Source of the DNA: Burkholderiales bacterium
Lineage (GTDB): Bacteria > Pseudomonadota > Gammaproteobacteria > Burkholderiales > Usitatibacteraceae
Assembly (NCBI GenBank): GCA_025350945.1
Contig: JANXWW010000223.1
Location: forward strand, 1-8,509
Length of the DNA: 8,509 nt
Direction of reading: 5' to 3'
A program made the position numbers and the translations under genes. Each line of letters begins with the position of its first letter. Position 1 is the first letter of the stretch. Of the stretch, positions 1-6,143 are shown in pieces. Under the pieces are notes generated by a model. The model worked only from the letters and a program-made list of their open reading frames with translations. It did no database searches and was not told where the DNA came from.

Positions 1-1791
1 GCTGCGCTGTTGTTTTCGGCGAGCTGTGCTACGGTCGCGCAAAATCCGCCTGAATTGCCATCGGGCTGGACGCCGAAGCAGATTGTTTTTACCAATAAAG
101 ATATGGTGGTCGCAGCGAATCCGTTGGCGGTGGATGCTGGCATTGAAATGTTGCGCGCGGGTGGAAGCGCGATAGACGCTGCGATTGCGGTGCAGATGGT
201 GCTGAATTTAGTTGAGCCACAATCATCGGGCATCGGCGGCGGTGCATTTATGTTGCATTACGATGGCAAAAATAAAAAGCTCGAAACCTATGATGGTCGA
301 GAGACTGCGCCAGCAGCGGCCACAGGCAATTTATTTTTAAGCGAAGCGGGCGCGCCGCTGTCATTTGCCACGCGCGTCGGCGGCCGCTCGGTGGGCACGC
401 CGGGTGTGTTGCGGATGCTGGAGCTGGCGCACAAAGAAAAAGGCAAGCTCGCCTGGAGCAAGTTATTTGAGCCCGCGATTCGTTTGAGCGAGCAAGGGTT
501 TGCAATCAGCGGACGTTTGTTCTCAGCGACTTCAGGCGATGCTGCACAATCGGCTGAACCAAAATTAAACGCGCAGCCTTTGCAAGCGCCGACGTATTTT
601 TATAACGCGGATGGCACGCCGAAAGCGGTCGGTACCGTTCTGAAAAATCCGGAATTCGCGGCCACGTTGCGCACAATCGCAGCGGGTGGCGCAGATGCTT
701 TTTACAAAGGCGATATCGCACGCGACATGGTCGCTGCGGTGCGCAATCATCCGACCAATCCTGGCTTGTTGAGCGAAGGCGATCTCGCTGGATATCAAGC
801 GAAAAAGCGTGATCCCATTTGCACCACTTATCGCACGCAGTGGAATATTTGCACCATGGGCGCGCCCAGTTCTGCCGCGACTGCGTTGATGACATTGAGC
901 ATGCTAGAAAACTTTGATGTGGCTTCACTCGGCGCGCAGACAGTGGAATCAACGCATCTGATTGCAGAGGCGTATCGCCTGGCGTATGCAGATCGCGCGC
1001 TGTACATGGCTGATCCTGATTTTTTCACCGTACCGATGGCGGGATTGCTGGATAAAAATTATTTGAAATCGCGTGCGCAAATTATCAACCTTTCGCGCAG
1101 CATGGGTGCGCCCGTCGCAGGTGTGCCGCCCGGCGTGACCAAGCCAATGTCGGCAGATCAATCGGCCGATTTACCGGGCACATCGCACATCTCGATTGTT
1201 GACCGTGCCGGCAATGTTGTCACGATGACCACAACGATTGAATCCGCATTTGGCGCGAAGCAAATGGTGCGCGGATTTTTGTTGAATAACCAGCTCACTG
1301 ATTTTTCATTTGTGCCGGTCAGCAATGGCGTGCCGGTCGCGAATCGTGTCGAACCCGGCAAGCGTCCGCGTAGCTCAATGGCACCCGCTATCGTGTTCGA
1401 TCAAGCAGGCCGTGTGCAAATGGTGGTGGGCTCACCGGGCGGCAGCAATATTATTCAGTACGTGACCAAGACGATGATCGGCGTACTCGACTGGAAATTG
1501 AATATTCAGGACGCGATCAACCTCGGTAATTTTGGCGCGCAGACCTCGGCGACGACGAGCCTGGAACGCGGCAGCCCGAATCAAAATTTGAAAGCGGGCC
1601 TCGAAGCAAAAGGCCATGTGGTGAGCGTGATCGATATTAATTCGGGCATTCATGGTATTGTTTTTGATGGCAAACGCGCGAGTGACAACAATGCGGGCAA
1701 CCGCAGCGGCATTGCGGCAATTGTGAAGCCACGTTCGGGCTGGTCGGGTGGCGCTGATCCACGCCGCGAAGGTGTGGCGAAGGGCGAATAA
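1..1791 (+). CDS. ggt: Gamma-glutamyltransferase (glutathione hydrolase), 5' end off window
   Basis: This is an N-terminal nucleophile hydrolase that removes or transfers the gamma-glutamyl group of glutathione and related compounds, normally in the periplasm. The frame is open from base 1, so the true start is upstream. The first codons (AALLFSASCATVAQ) look like the end of a signal peptide, with probable signal peptidase I cleavage near ATVA/QN. Counting the TTG at base 10 as residue 1, I see the SGIGGGAF motif (73-80) and YDGRETAPAAAT with substrate-binding Arg97. The autoprocessing and catalytic Thr391 lies in PGTSHIS (codon 1180-1182). LLNNQLTDF (Asp431), RPRSSMAP (Ser455-Ser456) and GSPGG (Gly477-Gly478) complete the gamma-glutamyl site. 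Cleavage before Thr391 would leave a small subunit of about 203 residues, as in the family. The stretch between Asp431 and Ser455 is somewhat shorter than in E. coli, so the lid loop may be reduced. All key residues are present, so the enzyme should be active. Confidence 0.96.
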   Translation, partial: AALLFSASCATVAQNPPELPSGWTPKQIVFTNKDMVVAANPLAVDAGIEMLRAGGSAIDAAIAVQMVLNLVEPQSSGIGGGAFMLHYDGKNKKLETYDGRETAPAAATGNLFLSEAGAPLSFATRVGGRSVGTPGVLRMLELAHKEKGKLAWSKLFEPAIRLSEQGFAISGRLFSATSGDAAQSAEPKLNAQPLQAPTYFYNADGTPKAVGTVLKNPEFAATLRTIAAGGADAFYKGDIARDMVAAVRNHPTNPGLLSEGDLAGYQAKKRDPICTTYRTQWNICTMGAPSSAATALMTLSMLENFDVASLGAQTVESTHLIAEAYRLAYADRALYMADPDFFTVPMAGLLDKNYLKSRAQIINLSRSMGAPVAGVPPGVTKPMSADQSADLPGTSHISIVDRAGNVVTMTTTIESAFGAKQMVRGFLLNNQLTDFSFVPVSNGVPVANRVEPGKRPRSSMAPAIVFDQAGRVQMVVGSPGGSNIIQYVTKTMIGVLDWKLNIQDAINLGNFGAQTSATTSLERGSPNQNLKAGLEAKGHVVSVIDINSGIHGIVFDGKRASDNNAGNRSGIAAIVKPRSGWSGGADPRREGVAKGE

Positions 1792-1834
1792 AATAAGGCC
1801 GCGCAACTTTTTCAGTATCGTATGGCCTAATAGC

Positions 1835-1843
1835 TGGTATAAA
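1835..1843 (+). promoter_or_regulatory. Candidate extended -10 promoter of the outer-membrane protein gene
   Basis: The sequence TGGTATAAA fits an extended -10 element (TG-N-TATAAA), 29 bases before the ATG at 1873. No good -35 hexamer lies at the usual spacing. It sits in the 81-base gap after ggt, suggesting the barrel protein is transcribed separately from ggt. This is inferred from sequence resemblance only. Confidence 0.45.
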
Positions 1844-1855
1844 ATTTAACGCTAC

Positions 1856-1862
1856 GGAAGAG
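1856..1862 (+). promoter_or_regulatory. Ribosome binding site for the outer-membrane protein
   Basis: GGAAGAG ends 10 bases before the ATG at 1873. It supports that ATG as the start, and the start also places a complete signal peptide at the N-terminus. Confidence 0.6.
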
Positions 1863-1872
1863 CAGATTCAAT

Positions 1873-2514
1873 ATGAAAACTTATAAGTTCAAATATTTAA
1901 TACGCACGCTACTTTGCATCGCCACTTTCACCGCCACCAGCGCACACGCGCAATTTTATTTGGGCGCATCCGCTGGGCAATCCAAAGCGGGCTTGAACGG
2001 AGGCGATATTTCAAGCCAACTACTTGATTTGGGATTCTCATCGCCATCGGTTTCGCTTAGCGACAAAACCACCAGCTACGGCTTAAAACTAGGCTATCAA
2101 TTTGGTCCCTATGTGGGCGTTGAAGGCAATTACACCGACCTTGGTAAATATAGTTATCAAGCGAATGTGACGCCTGCCGGCAGTTTGAATACCGAGCTAA
2201 AAGCAAAAGGCTACGGCCTCGATTTGGTCGGCACCCTGCCCATTTTTGATAAGTTTTCGCTGTTGGGTCGCGCCGGTGTGCAGCGCATGAAAACCGATGG
2301 CGTGTTCAACGCATCAGGCAGTATTGACCTTGCCACCTCTGGCGCATCACAGATCTCCACCGCAGGCAAACTCGGATTCGGCGTGCAATATGACTTGAGC
2401 CAAAATTTGGGCCTGCGCCTCGAAGTGGAACGATTCCGCAAACTTGGCGGTAACGCATTGGGCAGTGCGTTTGATGCGGATAATTATTCGATTGGGATTT
2501 TGTTCAAGTTCTAA
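1873..2514 (+). CDS. Small outer-membrane beta-barrel protein (OmpA/opacity-like barrel, PF13505 type)
   Basis: A 213-residue exported protein. Residues 1-26 form a Sec signal peptide: a basic start (MKTYKFKYLIR), a hydrophobic core (TLLCIATFTATS) and cleavage after AHA, leaving QFYLGASAG. The mature part of about 187 residues has alternating polar and hydrophobic strands typical of an eight-stranded barrel. Examples are YLGASAGQSKAG, TSYGLKLGYQFGPYVGVEGNYTDLG, KGYGLDLVGTLP, FSLLGRAGVQRMK, KLGFGVQYDLSQNLGLRLEVERF and the last strand NYSIGILFKF. The C-terminal Phe is the usual BAM recognition residue. No OmpA peptidoglycan-binding domain follows the barrel, so it is a barrel-only protein of the opacity/OmpA-membrane family. 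Its function cannot be told from sequence. It has its own promoter candidate and ribosome binding site and converges on thiG with a 24-base gap. Confidence 0.85.
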   Translation: MKTYKFKYLIRTLLCIATFTATSAHAQFYLGASAGQSKAGLNGGDISSQLLDLGFSSPSVSLSDKTTSYGLKLGYQFGPYVGVEGNYTDLGKYSYQANVTPAGSLNTELKAKGYGLDLVGTLPIFDKFSLLGRAGVQRMKTDGVFNASGSIDLATSGASQISTAGKLGFGVQYDLSQNLGLRLEVERFRKLGGNALGSAFDADNYSIGILFKF

Positions 2515-2526
2515 AATCTCGCTCGC

Positions 2527-2537
2527 GGGGGTTCCCC
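2527..2537. other. Short GC hairpin between convergent genes
   Basis: GGGG-GTT-CCCC lies in the 24-base gap between the stop of the barrel protein and the stop of thiG. The stem is only four pairs with a three-base loop and no T-tract on either strand, so it is at best a weak part of termination for the two convergent genes. Confidence 0.25.
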
Positions 2538-2538
2538 A

Positions 2539-3330
2539 TCAAGTGATCTTCCCCTCACTGGGCGAGCTTGCACTCGCTTGATAAATCTTCTTCGCCATCC
2601 GTCCCGCCCGATACGCTTCGCGCCCAGCTTCCACGGCTTTTTTCATTGCGCTTGCCATTAACACCGGATTTTTTGCTTTCGCAATCGCGGTATTCATCAG
2701 CACACCATCGCAGCCTAATTCCATCGCAATGGCGGCGTCCGATGCAGTGCCAATACCGGCGTCAACCAGCACGGGTACTGTGGCGCGATCCAGAATAATG
2801 TCCAAGTTCCACGGATTCAAAATGCCCATGCCGGAGCCGATCAGCGAGGCCAATGGCATCACTGCCACACAGCCGATTTCTTCCAGCGCTTTCGCTTGAA
2901 TCGGATCATCGGTGCAATACACCATCACCTGAAAACCATCGGCGACCAACTCTTTCGCTGCAATGATGGTTTCGGGCATGTTGGGAAATAATGTGGAATC
3001 GTCGGCCAATACCTCCAGCTTCACCAGCGCGTGACCATCAAGCAACTCGCGCGCGAGGCGCAGTGTGCGCACGGCTTCTTTGGCGTTGTAGCAGCCAGCG
3101 GTATTGGGCAGGATGGTGAATTTTGATGGTGGCAGCACCTCCAGCAAACTAGGCTCGTTCGCGTTTTGACCAATGTTGACGCGGCGAATCGCGACCGTAA
3201 CAATTTCAGCGCCGCTCATAACAATGGCGTCGCGGGTCTCGTTGAAATCGCGATACTTTCCGGTGCCCACCAACAGGCGCGAGTTGTATTGTTTGTCGGC
3301 GATGATTAATTTCTCAGTGTTGCGTGGCAT
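2539..3330 (-). CDS. thiG: Thiazole synthase ThiG
   Basis: ThiG is a cytoplasmic TIM-barrel enzyme. It builds the thiazole phosphate of thiamine from 1-deoxy-D-xylulose 5-phosphate, dehydroglycine and the sulfur of ThiS thiocarboxylate. The 263 residues match the family's usual length of about 255-270. Diagnostic stretches are SRLLVGTGKYRDF (17-29), AIRRVNIGQ (47-55), NTAGCYNAKEAVRTLRLARE (76-95), and ALVKLEV with the Schiff-base Lys104. GMGILNP and VDAGIGTASDAAIAMELGCDG follow, with the phosphate-binding GIGTASDA loop. The start at 3330 is supported by AAGGA five bases upstream. It lies 21 bases downstream of thiS on the same strand, so the two are almost certainly co-transcribed. The enzyme that provides dehydroglycine (ThiO or ThiH) is not in the window. 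Confidence 0.97.
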   Translation of the reverse strand: MPRNTEKLIIADKQYNSRLLVGTGKYRDFNETRDAIVMSGAEIVTVAIRRVNIGQNANEPSLLEVLPPSKFTILPNTAGCYNAKEAVRTLRLARELLDGHALVKLEVLADDSTLFPNMPETIIAAKELVADGFQVMVYCTDDPIQAKALEEIGCVAVMPLASLIGSGMGILNPWNLDIILDRATVPVLVDAGIGTASDAAIAMELGCDGVLMNTAIAKAKNPVLMASAMKKAVEAGREAYRAGRMAKKIYQASASSPSEGKIT

Positions 3331-3335
3331 ACGTT

Positions 3336-3340
3336 TCCTT
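3336..3340 (-). promoter_or_regulatory. Ribosome binding site of thiG
   Basis: On the minus strand AAGGA stands five bases before the ATG of thiG, inside the 21-base thiS-thiG gap. It fixes the thiG start. Confidence 0.65.
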
Positions 3341-3351
3341 AATCAAGATGA

Positions 3352-3558
3352 CTAACCTCCGCCCACTGCGATAACAATTTCGAAACTATCGCCGTCGCAA
3401 ACATCAACATTCGCCAACTGCGATTTCGGCACGATTTCACCGTTGCGCTCTACCGCGAAACGCTTGCCCGCGAGTGGTAAATCGGCTAACAGCGCGGCAA
3501 CGGTGATGCTTTCCACAAGCGATTTTGTTTCGCCATTGAATTGAATATTGATCGACAT
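3352..3558 (-). CDS. thiS: Sulfur carrier protein ThiS
   Basis: ThiS is a 68-residue ubiquitin-fold protein that carries sulfur as a C-terminal thiocarboxylate to ThiG for thiazole formation. It begins MSINIQFNGETKSL. It contains the typical ALLADLPLAGKRFAVERNGEIVPKSQL segment (22-48), then VDVCDGDSFEIVIAVGGG. The C-terminal glycines are where ThiF adenylates the protein and sulfur is attached. The frame stays open further upstream (to 3648), but the longer version adds 30 residues with a hydrophobic stretch foreign to the family. The ATG at 3558 gives the family length of about 66 residues. No clear Shine-Dalgarno sequence precedes that ATG. thiG follows after 21 bases. Confidence 0.95.
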   Translation of the reverse strand: MSINIQFNGETKSLVESITVAALLADLPLAGKRFAVERNGEIVPKSQLANVDVCDGDSFEIVIAVGGG

Positions 3559-3585
3559 AAAAATTAGCGCAGAAATAAGAAGAAA

Positions 3586-3617
3586 ATAGTAGCACGTGTC
3601 TGGTATTTGCATCAGAC
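3586..3617 (-). promoter_or_regulatory. Possible thiS promoter region with inverted repeat
   Basis: In the 72-base gap between divergent thiS and the DUF2238 gene, the minus strand has TACTAT (3586-3591), a 4/6 match to a -10 box. Over the expected spacer and -35 zone lies an inverted repeat, GTCTG (3598-3602) and CAGAC (3613-3617). No consensus -35 is present. The repeat could be an operator, but this is inference. The conserved elements of a TPP riboswitch are not seen, and the predicted leader would be too short for one. Confidence 0.25.
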
Positions 3618-3630
3618 CTGAAAGCAATGA

Positions 3631-4245
3631 ATGAATCAAAACAGCCATGCCAGAAACCTCTTGATCATTGCCGCGTTGTGGGCGCTGGGTTTACTCGCCT
3701 CTGGTTGGCGAGCTACAGATCGCGTCACCTGGCTGATGGAAGTGTTCCCCTGTTTTATCGCGTTCGCATTCATGTGGCCGACACGAAAAAACTTTCCCCT
3801 CACGCCTTTGTTGTACGCCTTGATTGTCGTTCACGGTTTGATTTTAATGTTGGGCGGCGCATACACTTATGCTAAGGTGCCGCTCGGTTTCTGGATGCAG
3901 GACTGGTTTGGTTTCGCGCGCAACAACTACGACAAAATCGGCCATTTCGCGCAGGGCTTCGTGCCCGCGATTGCGGCGCGCGAGTTATTGATTCGCAAAT
4001 TCAACATTAACCATCGCAAACTCTTGCCGTTTTTATGCGTTTCGATCTGCATGGCGATTTCAGCTTTTTACGAGCTGATCGAATGGTGGACAGCGTTATT
4101 ACTCGGCCAGGGCGCGGATGAATTTTTGGGCACGCAGGGCTATATTTGGGACACGCAATCCGATATGTTTTTTGCCATGATCGGCGCGATCACAGCGCTC
4201 ATCATATTGACGCGATGGCACGATAAACAAATTCGCGCGATCTGA
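3631..4245 (+). CDS. yjdF: DUF2238 / YjdF-family inner-membrane protein
   Basis: A 204-residue polytopic membrane protein close to the usual length of about 205-210. Likely membrane segments are about residues 9-25, 33-50, 57-75, 104-121, 131-150 and 178-195. The family's conserved core is plain: GGAYTYAKVPLGFWMQDWFGFARNNYDKIGHFAQG (75-109, with Asp101 and His105) and SAFYELIEWWTALLLGQGADEFLGTQGYIWDTQSDM (144-179, with Glu148, Glu151, Asp174 and Asp178). The conserved acidic and His residues sit near predicted membrane ends. The molecular function of the family is not established. This is the E. coli YjdF type and should not be confused with the unrelated Bacillus yjdF that has a riboswitch. 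The start at 3631 has only a weak GAAAG upstream. It is divergent from thiS and converges on the response regulator with a 14-base gap. Confidence 0.88.
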   Translation: MNQNSHARNLLIIAALWALGLLASGWRATDRVTWLMEVFPCFIAFAFMWPTRKNFPLTPLLYALIVVHGLILMLGGAYTYAKVPLGFWMQDWFGFARNNYDKIGHFAQGFVPAIAARELLIRKFNINHRKLLPFLCVSICMAISAFYELIEWWTALLLGQGADEFLGTQGYIWDTQSDMFFAMIGAITALIILTRWHDKQIRAI

Positions 4246-4246
4246 A

Positions 4247-4268
4247 TTACATTCCCGGGTTACATTCC
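4247..4268. repeat. Two 9-base direct repeats at the response regulator stop codon
   Basis: TTACATTCC occurs at 4247-4255 and 4260-4268 with CCGG between. The second copy, read on the minus strand, is the last two codons and stop (GGA ATG TAA) of the response regulator. The first is an untranslated copy 13 bases beyond. This fits a small slippage duplication at the gene end. Confidence 0.55.
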
Positions 4269-5018
4269 TTTAAATAAATGCGCATAACCACGGCTCACTT
4301 GCAGCTCCGTTTTCACGTCTTTTAATTTCACCATCGTGTGGCCCATGATGTCGCGCTTGGTGCCGACGATAGCGTTCACGTTGACGATGGTGGAGCGATG
4401 AATTTGCCAGAACTCATCCGGATTGAGTTGCGCTTGCAGTTCAGCCAATGGTGTGCGGATCAGCGATTCGCCCTCTTTGGTATAGACACTCACATATTTA
4501 TCCTGCGCCTGAAAATACCGCACTTCATCGACGGGAATTTGTTTGGTAAGCTCGCCGACAGACGCGCGAATAAAGCGCAGAAAGCTCGCCTTGGTTTGTG
4601 GCAATACGCTTGATAGTGATTTCAATAATGCATTGAGATCTTGCGGCATTTCATTCTTGGCGAGCTTGTCTTTTAGCCGCGAGATCGCGCGCGTAAGGCG
4701 CTCATCGGTCACTGGCTTCAGCAAATAATCCACCGCCTGTTTGTCAAATGCATCGACCGCGTATTGATCGAAGGCGGTGACAAATACGATGCGCGTTTTC
4801 GCATCAATTCGCGAAGCAACTTCCAAGCCGGTTAAACCTGGCATACGGATGTCGAGAAATACCATGTCAGGTGCGAGATCGTCAATTAATCGCAATGCTT
4901 CGGGGCCGTTGGCCGCGAGTGCCACAACGTTTAATTCCGGCCAGAGTGCTGCGAGACGATCTTTTAGAAATTGGGAGAGATGTTGTTCGTCATCTGCGAT
5001 GATTGCGGTTGGGTTCAT
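4260..5018 (-). CDS. LytTR-family response regulator (AlgR/LytR type)
   Basis: A 252-residue two-component regulator. Residues 1-115 are a receiver domain: acidic Asp9-Asp10, phosphoacceptor Asp56 in VFLDIRMPG, Thr81 in VFVTAFD, and Lys101 in LLKPV. A linker of about 30 residues leads to a LytTR DNA-binding domain (about 147-250). It contains VDEVRYFQAQDKYVSVYT, IRTPLAELQAQL, FWQIHRSTIVNVNAI (HRS at 207-209) and LQVSRGYAHLF. All phosphorylation residues are intact, so it should respond to a kinase. Its usual LytS/AlgZ-like sensor kinase is not adjacent: downstream is a convergent membrane protein gene and upstream are about 350 bases without a gene. No clear Shine-Dalgarno precedes the ATG. 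The first ten codons and 21 bases of leader are repeated at 5125-5175. Targets cannot be told from sequence. Confidence 0.94.
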   Translation of the reverse strand: MNPTAIIADDEQHLSQFLKDRLAALWPELNVVALAANGPEALRLIDDLAPDMVFLDIRMPGLTGLEVASRIDAKTRIVFVTAFDQYAVDAFDKQAVDYLLKPVTDERLTRAISRLKDKLAKNEMPQDLNALLKSLSSVLPQTKASFLRFIRASVGELTKQIPVDEVRYFQAQDKYVSVYTKEGESLIRTPLAELQAQLNPDEFWQIHRSTIVNVNAIVGTKRDIMGHTMVKLKDVKTELQVSRGYAHLFKGM

Positions 5019-5039
5019 GGTTATAGATTTTAAGTTGTG
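4989..5039 (-). repeat. Copy A of a 51-base direct repeat (start of the response regulator)
   Basis: This is the first ten codons of the response regulator (MNPTAIIADD, 4989-5018) plus 21 bases of leader. It matches 5125-5175 without gaps at an offset of 136 bases, with 45 of 51 positions identical. Two of the six mismatches fall in the codons and four in the leader. Confidence 0.85.
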
Positions 5040-5056
5040 TAACTACTGTACCAGCT

Positions 5057-5090
5057 CCCGCGCCCCTGCATGGGCTTGGGCGCTCGCGGG
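5057..5090. repeat. GC-rich imperfect hairpin
   Basis: CCCGCG (5057-5062) pairs with CGCGGG (5085-5090). Inside, CCC (5063-5065) can pair with GGG (5078-5080). An alternative pairing is GCGCCC (5060-5065) with GGGCGC (5078-5083). No T-tract follows on either strand, so it does not look like an intrinsic terminator. With the palindrome that follows it forms a GC-rich island between the two copies of the response regulator start. Confidence 0.5.
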
Positions 5091-5091
5091 C

Positions 5092-5107
5092 GCGACGCAT
5101 GCGTCGC
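5092..5107. repeat. 16-base perfect palindrome
   Basis: GCGACGCATGCGTCGC is identical on both strands. It follows the GC-rich hairpin directly and belongs to no gene. Short palindromes of this kind commonly belong to dispersed palindromic repeat families in proteobacteria, but no second copy is visible in this window, so family membership is inference. Confidence 0.7.
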
Positions 5108-5118
5108 AAATTCCCCGC

Positions 5119-5175
5119 TCACGTGTCATCAGCGATGATTGCAGTTGGGTTCATTGTTTTTAATTTTAAGTTGTG
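5119..5175 (-). pseudogene. Stump of a second response regulator gene (copy B of the 51-base repeat)
   Basis: On the minus strand an ATG at 5154 opens MNPTAIIADD, the same first ten residues as the LytTR regulator. It then continues with one Thr codon and a TGA (5119-5121). The two differences inside the shared codons are synonymous (ACC/ACT and GCA/GCT). The shared similarity extends 21 bases upstream of the ATG (to 5175) and stops abruptly on both sides. The simplest reading is the 5' stump of a paralogous regulator gene left after deletion or rearrangement. A translated 11-codon upstream reading frame is a less likely alternative. Confidence 0.6.
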
Positions 5176-5366
5176 CAGATTGTGAAATCGCGCGCGCGTC
5201 ACGCATTACTCACTATCGTTCGGCGAAACCGCCTTATCAAATTGATTTTTTCATGTGTAAAGCACCAATACTGTCGCGCCGTTTCAGCCAGTATTGTCCC
5301 AAAGAACCCGCCAGTGCTAGTGTTTGTATTTTTAAGGGGAGGGAATCAGGAATCTAGTGCGTCGTA
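5176..5366. other. Gene-free stretch between the regulator stump and cobA
   Basis: About 190 bases with no reading frame I recognise on either strand. Short frames exist but have no family resemblance and no convincing ribosome binding site. It contains a (CG)5 run at 5189-5198 and an inverted repeat at 5266-5296. The cobA transcript should end here, but I see no stem followed by a T-tract. Confidence 0.5.
5266..5296. repeat. Inverted repeat with 8-base perfect arms
   Basis: CAATACTG (5266-5273) and CAGTATTG (5289-5296) are perfect reverse complements with a 15-base loop. It lies about 70 bases beyond the cobA stop on the minus strand. Neither strand has a T-tract directly after the stem, so it is not a standard intrinsic terminator. 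It may stabilise the cobA transcript end or be a protein-binding site. Confidence 0.45.
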
Positions 5367-6143
5367 TTAAGCCCCCACAACTTGCACATCTGCCAATATC
5401 TGATGACGCGACACCGCATACCGCACCGTCTCGCCCACCACCATTATCGCCGGGCTGCCGAGCTTGCTTACGATGAGATCAACAACGAGATTGCGCAACG
5501 TGGTGATGAGCGATTGCTCGTCATGGCGTGTGGCGTGTTGAATCACGGCAACCGGCATGGAGGGCGACATGCCCGCACTGAGCAACTCACGCTGAATCGA
5601 TTCGCAACGCGACACGCCCATGTAAATAATCAGCGGCAAGCCGGTGGCGACGATTGCTGCCCAATTAGGCGCGGTTTTGGCATCCTCGCCGGCGTGACCG
5701 GTGATAAGAATCGCGCCGTGACAAATATCGCGATGGGTCAGCGGAATGCCGAGTGCGGTAGGGGCTGCCAAGCCGGAAGTAATACCGTTAATCACTTCGC
5801 ATTCGATGCCTTCATTTCGTAGCGTCTCGCACTCTTCACCGCCACGACCAAAAATAAATGGATCACCACCTTTGAGCCGCACCACCGTGTTCCCCTGTGT
5901 GGCTTCAGTCACCATCAAACGTTCGATAAATGCTTGCGGCGTGGATTTGCATCCGCCGCGCTTGCCCACATAGACAACTCGCGTGTCCGCTTTCGCAAAT
6001 AGCAGTACCTCATCGCTGACCAAATCGTCCACCAATAAAACATCAGCCAAGCCAATAGTTTTCGCGGCTTTGATGGTGAGCAATTCAGGATCGCCCGGCC
6101 CGGCACCGACTAAAAATACTTTGCCCTGTTTTGAATGTGTCAC
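5367..6143 (-). CDS. cobA: Uroporphyrinogen-III C-methyltransferase (SUMT)
   Basis: A cytoplasmic enzyme that uses two S-adenosylmethionine molecules to methylate uroporphyrinogen III at C-2 and C-7, giving precorrin-2 on the way to siroheme or cobalamin. Its 258 residues are the length of a stand-alone SUMT. Motifs are VFLVGAGPGDPELLTIKA (9-26), VRLKGGDPFIFGRGGEE (88-104) and VINGITSGLAAPTALGIPLTHRD (117-139), followed by LITGH and IIYMGV. It lacks the dehydrogenase/ferrochelatase module of CysG, so precorrin-2 must be completed elsewhere. The start is GTG at 6143, four bases overlapping the TGA of nasA, which points to translational coupling. GAGG stands four bases before the GTG. Next to nasA, its product most likely feeds siroheme to the assimilatory nitrite reductase. 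Confidence 0.96.
   Translation of the reverse strand: MTHSKQGKVFLVGAGPGDPELLTIKAAKTIGLADVLLVDDLVSDEVLLFAKADTRVVYVGKRGGCKSTPQAFIERLMVTEATQGNTVVRLKGGDPFIFGRGGEECETLRNEGIECEVINGITSGLAAPTALGIPLTHRDICHGAILITGHAGEDAKTAPNWAAIVATGLPLIIYMGVSRCESIQRELLSAGMSPSMPVAVIQHATRHDEQSLITTLRNLVVDLIVSKLGSPAIMVVGETVRYAVSRHQILADVQVVGA

Noticed and set aside
1..45. Lipobox at the start of the gamma-glutamyltransferase (Cys in LLFSASC)
   Set aside because: The residue three before the Cys is Ser, not Leu/Val/Ile, so it does not fit a lipobox. A normal signal peptidase I site is more likely.
248..1806. Long minus-strand reading frames opposite ggt (up to 148 codons)
   Set aside because: They lie wholly inside a gene with clear family motifs on the other strand and show no recognisable protein features.
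1796..1828. AGGCC/GGCCT inverted repeat after ggt as a terminator
   Set aside because: The arms are five bases with a 23-base loop and no T-tract follows the second arm.
3559..3630. Possible TPP riboswitch upstream of thiS
   Set aside because: The gap is only 72 bases and none of the conserved thi-box stretches (for example the CUGAGA element) is present on the minus strand.
3559..3648. Longer ThiS start adding 30 N-terminal residues
   Set aside because: The extension is a hydrophobic stretch not found in ThiS, it overlaps the start of the divergent gene, and the ATG at 3558 gives the normal family length.
5139..5370. Two short plus-strand reading frames (72 and 65 codons) in the gene-free stretch
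   Set aside because: No recognisable family, no convincing ribosome binding site, and the first one runs antisense through the regulator stump.
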